NCBI GenBank assembly: GCA_019009955.1
Contig: CM032230.1
Location: 17,725,501 to 17,789,500 of the forward strand
Reading direction: 5' to 3'
Length of the DNA stretch: 64,000 nt
Source: Riptortus pedestris
Lineage: Eukaryota > Arthropoda > Insecta > Hemiptera > Alydidae
In this document: positions 25,109 through 64,000 of the stretch, one piece after another
Layout: each line of letters opens with the position of its first letter
How positions within the stretch are numbered: position 1 is the first letter of the stretch
Notes under the pieces: generated by a model
The model's database searches: none
Told to the model about the DNA's origin: nothing
The model's input: only the letters and a program-made list of their open reading frames with translations
Made by a program: the position numbers and the translations under genes

Positions 25109-25490
25109 CTACAATTCCTTTTTTAACATTACCATTTGTCAAAACGACAAATTCTCATTACATCTCCTTCGGTACTGCATAGTTCTTCGTGTACAATATT
25201 TTTCAATATTAAAAAATATCAGCAATTTCTTTCATCTATTACTTTGCCATATTGCTGGAACAATTTCATTTTTCTGACTAATAGTTACAAATAAACACAT
25301 AATCATATTCAAAAAAAGAAATGTAACAGACGATAACTATTTTTATAGCAACAGACCTACACTAAACAAGATGGCTCTAAAAACTTTTAAATATATGAAT
25401 AAAGAAAGCATTAGAAAACAAACAAATTTAATTTTTACATATTTTGTGCTAGTACAATAAAATTAAATTAGGAAAATTAAATATAATATC

Positions 25491-57103
<31,613 letters not shown>

Positions 57104-57402
57104 CACCAAAACAATTTAAGAATTAACAATAGATCTATTGTAGAACCAAGATCTTGTGCTCAATGTTAGCTGTCATGTTACTAGTTATGGTTTTAAATAA
57201 ATACTGAAAATTGATGTACTGTTCTCTTTTGTTTTTGTTTTTTCTGAGGTATATAGTTAAAAGAGCTTTCTACAGATGTTCGTCAAGTTCCATGATGTAA
57301 GTACCTATAGACAAATGGAAATTTAACTGGAAAAACAGAAGATATAAAATATATTTTTCTGACAGAGAAAATATTTGCTATTTTATGTTATTTGTGTTGT
57401 CT
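57104..57402. other. 5' flank of PPP4R4
   Basis: No TATA box at a sensible distance from ATG 57103 was seen. No repeat until 57403. The promoter and 5' UTR must lie here or further right across the transposons. Confidence 0.4.
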
Positions 57403-57432
57403 AGTCGGGACTTTATAGATTACCACCCTTTT
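57403..57432 (-). mobile_element. SINE fragment
   Basis: GGGACTTTATAGATTACCAC CCTTTTAG, a piece of the SINE body joined to the 5' end of a family H copy. Confidence 0.4.
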
Positions 57433-57565
57433 AGCAGGTTTCCCTGAAGGGAAATCAGCTTTTGAGGTCGTACTCATGTCGCGATTTTCCAAGCATTTCC
57501 GCAAATGTCCATCGATCCTACCTAGGAGACAACAAAAATGAGGTTCGTTCAAAATTATATATATA

Positions 57566-58856
57566 CGAGGTGTGACAATTAAATAATGGGACTGATCTGA
57601 AAAACATACTTTATTGGACACTTATTACAAATAACTATTAATCCCCTTCAACATACTCCCCATCCCTATCTATACACCGCTGCATACGAGTTTTCCACTG
57701 CTCAAAGCAGTGCTGCATGTCATTAAGTGTCAGCCTCTTCAGCAAGTCTGCCGTTTTTTGCTTGACATCTTCAACTGACTCAAAACGTGTTCCCTTCAAT
57801 GAACTTTTTATTTTGGGAAAAAGGTAGAAGTCACAGGGAGCCATGATCTGGTGAATACGGCGGATGTTCAAGCACTGGACTTGACTTTTTCGCTAATAAC
57901 CGCTTCACCGAGAGCGCGTTGTGAGCGGGTGCAAAATCCATGAATTGTTTTTCCACATGTCTGGTCTTTTCTTCCTCACTCTTTCTCTCAGTTTCTCCAG
58001 GACCTCAATGTAATATTTTTGGTTTACAGTTTGACCCTCTGGCACCCATTCAACCATAATGACACCCCTCAAATCGAAAAAACTATCAACATGGCCTTCA
58101 TTTTTGATTTGCTCATTCGAGCTTTTTTCATTCTTGGTGATGATTGAGTCTTCCAGTGCATGGACTGTCTCTTTGTTTCGGGATCGTATTGGAAAATCCA
58201 CGTTTCGTCACATGTGACTACTTTTTCCAGCAGCCCTGGATCTGCTGCCAATTGCTGCATGATGTCAATGCAGATGTTTTTTTGGTTCTCCTTTTGTTCA
58301 GGCGTCAGTTTTTTGGCACAAACTTTAGTCATTTTCAGATCTTCATGTAAAATTTTTATCACCGTCTCTCTGTCAATGTTTGATAAATCTGAAATTATTC
58401 GAAGACTCAAACGCCTGTCTTTCCGCACAATTTCATTAACCTTCTTAACGTTTTCTTCAATTCTTGACGTCACAGGTCGACCAGTCCGTTCGTCATCTTC
58501 AACTTCTTCCCGGCCTTCAGAAAATCGTTTGTGCAATTCAAAAACTCTAGTACGTGGCATGCAGTTGTCACCAAACACCTCTTTCAATAACTGAAAACAT
58601 TCACTTGGAGGTTTTCTCAATTTCACCAGAAATTTCAAATTAATACACTGCTCGATTTTTAAACTGACCATTTTTCCGGCACGCCAATAACAACACGCCT
58701 TACTCAAACGAGATTTAAAACCAAACTAGACTAGATAGAGAGACGGGATCAAGTGGACTCTGTGCAGTAATAAACAGGATCAGTCATGATCCATCCCCAC
58801 TCACAAGCCTGACATCTGCCGTACGCACAGTCCCGTTACTTAATTGTCACACCTCG
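57566..58856 (-). mobile_element. Tc1/mariner transposon, 1291 bp
   Basis: Inverted terminal repeats of about 29 bp beginning CGAGGTGTGACAATTAA, with two mismatches, flanked by TA-rich DNA (TA on the left; TG then TA on the right). Size is typical of mariner. It encodes a broken transposase on the minus strand. Confidence 0.9.
57638..58707 (-). pseudogene. mariner transposase, broken
   Basis: The N-terminal helix-turn-helix region runs from MVSLKIEQCINLKFLVKLRK (start likely 58671) through ELHKRFSEGREEVEDDERTG RP, a mariner hallmark. First catalytic Asp is in VVTCDETWIFQYDPETKRQS. A frameshift follows near 58075. Then FFDLRGVIMVEWVPEGQTVN is in another frame. The region of the second catalytic Asp (before APAHNAL) has a deletion, and a further frameshift precedes APCDFYLFPKIKS of the third. 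The tail LLKRLTLNDMQHCFEQWKTR is preserved. With the second Asp lost it cannot transpose itself; the ends could still be mobilised in trans. Confidence 0.9.
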
Positions 58857-59342
58857 TGTATATATATATATTTAAACCAAACCACATATTTAAACGTTTT
58901 ATGTAAAAATGAAGACCAAGTTCGTTAATGGAAGAAATGGGACAGGGGGAGGGTGGTTTAGAGGGGGAGAGTTTCTAAAATTCTTAATATCTCCGTTATT
59001 ACGCCTAGGATCGAAATATTGTACAGTACAATCTTATTGCAAATGCAATGTTCTATTAATATTGTTATGTACGTTTTTTTCACTACCTTTAATATTAACT
59101 GAGATATTTGCATTTTTTTTTGTTTTCGGTCTTTAGTAAACCTCCACTCCTCATGCTATATTAACAATAAGCTGTTACATTATGAAGCAATTTATTGGAA
59201 GCCTAAATACCGAATATCCTTCTCATTAAACGTTTAAGTCGAAATTAATGAATGTACACGGGACATCAGCTTAGTTAACTTAGCCCCGTGACGGACTTTT
59301 ATAGACGAGGAGTGATTGAGCAATTCCTATGAGTTTATCGCT

Positions 59343-59428
59343 GAATGGAATTCTAATGGGCAGCCAGGAAACCCACGACTCCAGGTTTGCCAAGTGTATT
59401 AAGGCAAATGCCTGAACTCACGTGAAAT
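59343..59428 (-). mobile_element. SINE head fragment
   Basis: CCAGGAAACCCACGACTCCA GGTTTGCCA and AAGGCAAATGCC are the tRNA-like head in minus orientation, without the body. Confidence 0.45.
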
Positions 59429-59654
59429 AGTTCATATAATTATGTAAGCTTTGCAAATTCCACTAATTGCCTAGACTTGCCGGTTTGGTTGTTAGCGCCA
59501 GGAGTTATTGTGGTGGATTAAAATTACATGAGAAAGGCGTCTATAAAAGCAGGATGCAGGAGCAAACTACCAACGAAGCTTTCTGTTTAAGGTGACAATT
59601 CTATTCATCTTATTCTCTAGACAGTTTATGTAAGGTGTGAAATTAAATTTTTAT

Positions 59655-59745
59655 CAGATTTCCCTTAAGCGAAATTTTGATGTACTCATTAGGCGATTTT
59701 GGAAAAATAGCCATCAATCCTAGATGACGAGATTGAGACACGTTT

Positions 59746-59814
<69 letters not shown>

Positions 59815-60597
59815 TTCTGTTAACGCTCTAGCGGTTGCAATTTTTGTTTGATCGTTACCAAACTCGATATTTAATCTTTTTATGTAAAAAGAAAAATCAA
59901 GATCGTTAATGTCCGAAATCGGACCAGTGGGAGTGGGGGGGGGGTTATCGAAATATCTCCATTGGATAGAAAAATAGTACAGAACCAATCTTATTTCAAA
60001 TTAAGTTTACTATAAATATTGTTATATACATTTATTTTCTATCTTGAATATTAACCGAGATATGTGCATTTCTTTAATTTTCAGCGTTTGTTACGCCCCC
60101 CCCCCCACCTCCAGTTATCCACATCAACATAAGCCAATATATGAACAAACGTCTTATTAATTTACAATACCGAAAATTGTCTTGAACAGACCTTTATAAT
60201 GTGATATACATGCAAATAGGCAGTTCAATGATGCCATCAAGTAAGATGTTGATCTATATCATACTCAATATTTAATTATTACATTAACACTAAAGATTAT
60301 ATTAGTTAATTACTGAAATCGACCTGAAAAGGATGAGGGGAGGGGAATTCAAAAATCTCCTTTATTATGGGTCCTATATGACCAATCTTGTTAAACTATT
60401 GATCCACCACAATTGTTCTTAGCATGTTTTTGTACCTCAAATATTAAGAGAATTATGCCTAATTTCTTGTTTTCAGCTTTCAGTAAAGCCCACTTCTGCT
60501 CATCTGATTTTTAATTACAAATAAAGAGTATGTAGTGAGCAATACCTACCATCAGGTGGGGAACTGCTTACTTTATGCAGCACCTGCTTTGCAGGCT
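59655..60597 (+). mobile_element. Family H copy with duplicated interior
   Basis: 5' end TATCAGATTTCCCTTAAGCG, (TA)n(TG)n core 59749-59815, GCTCTAGCGGTTGCAATTTT. The interior from the TTACTGAAATCGACC block onward is repeated at 60300-60520. 3' end GGGGAACTGCTTACTTTATG, GCAGCACCTGCTTTGCAGGC. The next copy follows with no spacer. Confidence 0.65.
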
Positions 60598-61190
60598 TAT
60601 AGCAGATTTCCCTAAAGAGAAATCAGCTATTGAGGTTGTACTTATAAAGCGATTTTCGAGTCATTTCTTCAAATGTCCATTGATTGTACCCAGGAGATTT
60701 TTTGTTGAAATTTTGTTGTATAGAATAATTTTCTATTTTGAATATTAACCGAGATATTTGCATTTTTCCGTTTTCAGCCTTCACCACCCTCACTCCTACT
60801 CATGTTGTATTAATTATAATCAGCTACATCATGAGCCACTTCATTCTAAGGTTAAATACCATATATTGTTTTCATTGAAATTCTACTTTGTGAGGTACAT
60901 GTAAATAAGTCCTGTTGATCTCCCCTTCTTTTATCCTTGAACTACTATAATTTGAGAGATTCTGGTGAAGAATATTTCTACCTGTTCAGCTCTGAGCGGT
61001 TGGCAGACCTGTTTGTTTAAAATTCAGACACTTTCTGTTGGGAGGTTATTAAAATTAACTGAAAGATTTCTCATTACCCTTTGTATTTATTTCCTTAATA
61101 TGCACGATGGCGTTACCAGTTTGTAGATTTATCTATTGTAGAACTTCACGTGGGAAATCTGCTTAGTTTACGCAGCCCCTGCGAGAGGTT
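60598..61190 (+). mobile_element. Family H copy, tandem to the previous one
   Basis: ATAGCAGATTTCCCTAAAGA, ATCAGCTATTGAGGTTGTAC, then a deletion of the core, ACCGAGATATTTGCATTTTT, long 3' version, TGGGAAATCTGCTTAGTTTA and CGCAGCCCCTGCG. The usual TGACGGACTTTTT is replaced by the Penelope fragment. Confidence 0.65.
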
Positions 61191-61460
61191 GGAATCTGGC
61201 GAACAAGGTCTACAGTAAGAGGGATATACAGACAGACTCCCACAACTTGGTGGCCCAGAAGTATGGCATTATCAACAACCTACTTAATAGGGCGGTGAAT
61301 CTCTGAAAAAACCATGGTCTATTGCTGAATGTGGAGAATCTCCTAAGAAGAAACTAAGAGCCAATGGCTACAAACAAGAAGATGATGACTGGGCACTTAG
61401 ACGAGTACGAGTATTACCAAGACACCGAACCAACGAACATCCCGTCATTATATTACCATA
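61190..61460 (+). pseudogene. Penelope-like reverse transcriptase fragment
   Basis: Frame 1: WNLANKVYSKRDIQTDSHNL, AQKYGIINNLLNRAVNL; after a frameshift, KKKLRANGYKQEDDDWALRR. This spacing (Y-x-K...TD...H..Q....LLNRA, then LK..L..NGY) resembles the RT end of Penelope-like elements. Short and frameshifted; moderate certainty. Confidence 0.45.
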
Positions 61461-61639
61461 GAAAAAAATTTGTCTGAAACATTTGATTTCAGAAGGTGGA
61501 AAAGATGGGCAAGATGTTTGGAATATTGCAGGATTTACTCCGATTACATATTGTACAATCAATAGGGGGAAACCACCCGACATGGGCGGAAAGGGGAACA
61601 CAGTCGATAAAGGAAGAAAGTGCACAGCCTGTAAATACT

Positions 61640-62428
61640 TAATTCATCTCTAAAAGATATTAGAGACACATTTAAAAAAGATGTAGCTTGTGGCGAGGAA
61701 ATACTTAATATTAAAATTAAAATTGAATTTTCATTATGAGGAATAATTAATAAATTAAGATTAAAATGAATTTTAAGTGGTCAATAGATACATTCTGATT
61801 TTTCAAATAGTGAACAATGAAAAACATCCCACTAAAAACAGAAAAAAAGTTTAGTAAGGTGAATAAAACTAAAATATACATGAGAGAGGTAGGTCGAAGA
61901 AATATTAATTTGAATAATTTAATAATATCAAAAATATGTAGTTAAGCTCCCTCTACTACTCTAGCTTTAAGATAATGATTATAATAACTGATGCGGTGTA
62001 AGTGAAGGCAGAGGTAAGCAATGCACCTGCTAACCATGTTCTCATCAACCATAAAATCTCTATCTTGGAAGCAGCTGGTTGTTGAACAGGATCAGAGCTA
62101 GTCCAACCTGCGCCAACTAGCAATCCACTCTCACCTCTCCCTCCTATACTGTACTCTTAACCACCTTTTCATCGACCATACAAATCTTTATTAAGATTGT
62201 GATTAATTATAATCTAATAATAAATAATCTTTGTCGTGGGATAACAGGGTCAATAATATAATCATAATATAAAAGAAAGAAAAATACTTTACTTCTTACA
62301 AAGGATAAAAGAGAGTTCTTGACTTCATATAAATTGTTTTTCTGCTGAGACCACTTATAATTGTCGACAGAAATAAGGCAGGTATATAAAATAAATAAAC
62401 ACCTTATATTTAGAAAAAAGTATGCTTA
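61640..62428. other. 3' flank of RRP1
   Basis: AT-rich sequence with no gene or repeat recognised. Confidence 0.4.
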
Positions 62429-63023
62429 TTATAAGAGACTTGAGTTTAGAAGAAAGGGGTTAATAGGGCTTCCAATTGGAGATGCTTTAAGGACTCCTTG
62501 TAGAGGCTTCTTTTCTGCATCATAAGGAATGTTTGGGCTGTTTATTAAAGACCTTTTATACTCCTTTTCACCTGAAATCATTCCCAAGATTTATTTTCAC
62601 AGAGAGAACATATTAAACAATGGAGTAGAATAAAATTGTATTTGTCTTTCAAATTTAGAAAAAAACAATTTAACTACTTCATAGCCAACATACATTAATA
62701 AGTAGAAAAAAAGAAGACAACTATGGAATCTAAATAAAATTTGAATAAACCACGAATGGAAAAAGAATTGCATTTAACATAATAAATAGGGTTTGAGGAA
62801 ATAAATAATTTAGTGTGATAGATTTTAAGATTTCATTTCCATAGTATAATACATTATAAAATAAAGGAACGGGGTATATATAATATAATATAATATATAA
62901 ATATGTATATATATATATATATATATAAATATATATAAATAATCAGTTACCTTGTGCAGTATTTCTGTTCAGGACAAATTCGACTTTCTTGCCACTGTTT
63001 GGAGTTTTCTTACTAATAGGAAC
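62429..63023 (-). CDS. RRP1: RRP1/NNP-1 ribosomal RNA processing protein, last two exons (partial)
   Basis: RRP1 is a nucleolar protein needed for pre-rRNA processing of the large subunit (family knowledge). Exon 63023-62951 encodes KKTPNSGKKVEFVLNRNTAQ; exon 62571-62429 encodes NIPYDAEKKPLQGVLKASPI and ends SSLL-TAA. These match the conserved C-terminal end of animal RRP1/RRP1B (…V.F.LN.N.., then FDPEQKPLHGVLK). Borders are GT-AG and in phase. The exons carrying the conserved N-terminal Nop52 domain lie beyond 64000; none was recognised in 63024-64000. Same strand as PPP4R4, whose 5' end is 5.3 kb downstream. Confidence 0.8.
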
Positions 63024-63789
63024 CTAAAAAAATAATTTAACATTTTAGTTTTGAAATCATATATGTAACATAATAATCCCACAGATAGATTTTACAGAAT
63101 CAAAAATATATTCTTTTTATATAAGCAGTTTTGTTTTTTTTGGCTACTGTCTCAAATAAAGATTGGGTTGTTTTGATCAATATGGTACAATCCTTATACG
63201 AGTATATTTACAACAGTTCCTATACAGGGTGGAGGGTGAGACAATTTTAGTTCCACACAGTCAACGAACAGATGTTTATCAAATATATGTTCACAATTTT
63301 CATTTTCATGTATTGCTCCTAATTGCCATATGAGGGTTAGACAAATTCTTTATGGATTAAAAATAATCCGAGAGAAAAAAAAATGTGGATGTAGGATTAG
63401 AAATATTTTGTCATGTTTGTATGAGCTTTATATTCTAATAGTCATTTCAAAATCCTGAATTATGGAGATCTGGAGATTCCAACTCACGACAATAACAGTT
63501 TTTACAACAAGAGATATAATTTGAACATGTTGATTTGTAAGCCTAAAAACTATAATTTGGAGACAGCATTGATTCTGTTACCATTTAAAGAAAACTTCAG
63601 AACATGCCCTTAGTAAAGCATAGGGCTTTGACTGGTTTACATTTAAAAATGGTAATTTTGAAATGATGAACTAGGGAAGGCACTGAAAAGGTCAATGATG
63701 AAAGCCATAGTAAGACAATAAGCCATGTGTAAATACCGAGAATACGAGGAAATGTGTTTTCATGAACCCTATAAGACAGCAAGAAAACC

Positions 63790-63965
63790 AAAAAGTCTGT
63801 CGCATAGGGGCTGCGTCAACTAAGCAGATTTCCCGTGAAGTTTAACAATAGATAAATCTACCTACTGGTAACACAACACTACCATGAATATTAAGTGAAT
63901 AAATACAAACGATAATAAGAAACCTTCCGACGGGAAGCATCTGAAATGTAAACAAACAGTTCTGT
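63790..63965 (-). mobile_element. Family H 3'-end fragment (long version)
   Basis: AAAAAGTCTGTCGCATAGGG GCTGCG, TCAACTAAGCAGATTTCCCG, ACTGGTAACACAACACTACC, GAAACCTTCCGACGGGAAGC. Minus orientation, in the RRP1 intron. Confidence 0.65.
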
Positions 63966-64000
63966 CAACTTCTTACTGGAAAGAAAAACAATTACGATAA

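Larger units (their letters stand above)
57429..59300 (+). mobile_element. Family H copy split by mariner in its TA core
   Basis: 5' half 57429-57563 (TTTAGCAGGTTTCCCTGAAG; ATCGATCCTACCTAGGAGAC; GGTTCGTTCAAAATTATATA). 3' half 58860-59300 (TTTAAACGTTTTATGTAAA; TCTCCGTTATTACGCCTAGG; CTTAGTTAACTTAGCCCCGT, GACGGACTTTTAT). The mariner sits exactly in the TA stretch. Confidence 0.75.

Noticed and set aside
58160..58594. 144-codon plus-strand frame
   Set aside because: Antisense shadow of the mariner transposase.
63215..63260. Possible transposon end (CTATACAGGGTGGAGGGTGA)
   Set aside because: TACAGGGTG resembles common arthropod transposon termini, but no inverted partner was found.

Overview
This is nuclear DNA from an animal, most likely an arthropod. 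The genes are split by many GT-AG introns, intergenic DNA and introns are AT-rich, and there are several classes of eukaryotic transposons, a tRNA-derived SINE family and many (TA)n tracts. I cannot name the species. No bacterial, phage or CRISPR feature is present, and I found no new multi-gene system. The window is four ordinary eukaryotic genes embedded in a dense, nested transposon landscape.

Genes. (1) A ZFYVE21-like FYVE zinc-finger gene on the minus strand (5' end at 2380; C-terminal exons not found). (2) TARBP1, a SpoU-family tRNA 2'-O-ribose methyltransferase, plus strand, 11 coding exons, 7275-21545, about 1474 residues. (3) PPP4R4, a HEAT-repeat regulatory subunit of protein phosphatase 4, minus strand, 20 phase-compatible coding exons, 57103 down to 25491, about 1055 residues. 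(4) The last two exons of an RRP1/NNP-1 ribosomal RNA processing gene, minus strand, 63023 down to 62429, continuing beyond the right edge. ZFYVE21 and TARBP1 are divergent; TARBP1 and PPP4R4 are convergent; PPP4R4 and RRP1 are in tandem. The genes do not form a pathway.

Repeats. The commonest is a family (here 'family H') with a 12-bp subterminal inverted repeat (AGCAGATTTCCC ... GGGAAATCTGCT), a (TA)n core in many copies and a GC-rich 3' hairpin. That layout fits the non-autonomous Helentron class (HINE/DINE). About 20 copies or pieces occur, and many are targets of younger insertions: a PIF/Harbinger element carrying a broken MADF ORF, a mariner, a piggyBac-type MITE, a hAT MITE and a SINE. 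Also present are a pogo/Tigger-like element, Penelope-like remnants, Ty3/gypsy gag and pol relics, an LTR family with a SAP-domain gag-like ORF, and 3' ends of an unassigned TATATA-tailed retroposon.

Layout. 0-7 kb: LTR end, ZFYVE21, nested Harbinger in family H, gypsy pol relic. 7-22 kb: TARBP1, with introns full of SINE, Penelope, family H and a 21-bp minisatellite. 22-25 kb: convergent gap with a 28-bp minisatellite. 25-57 kb: PPP4R4 with transposon-rich introns, a 600-bp purine tract and a GGATAATGATAAGGAGGAA minisatellite. 57-62 kb: family H array split by a mariner, then a Penelope fragment. 62-64 kb: RRP1 3' end.
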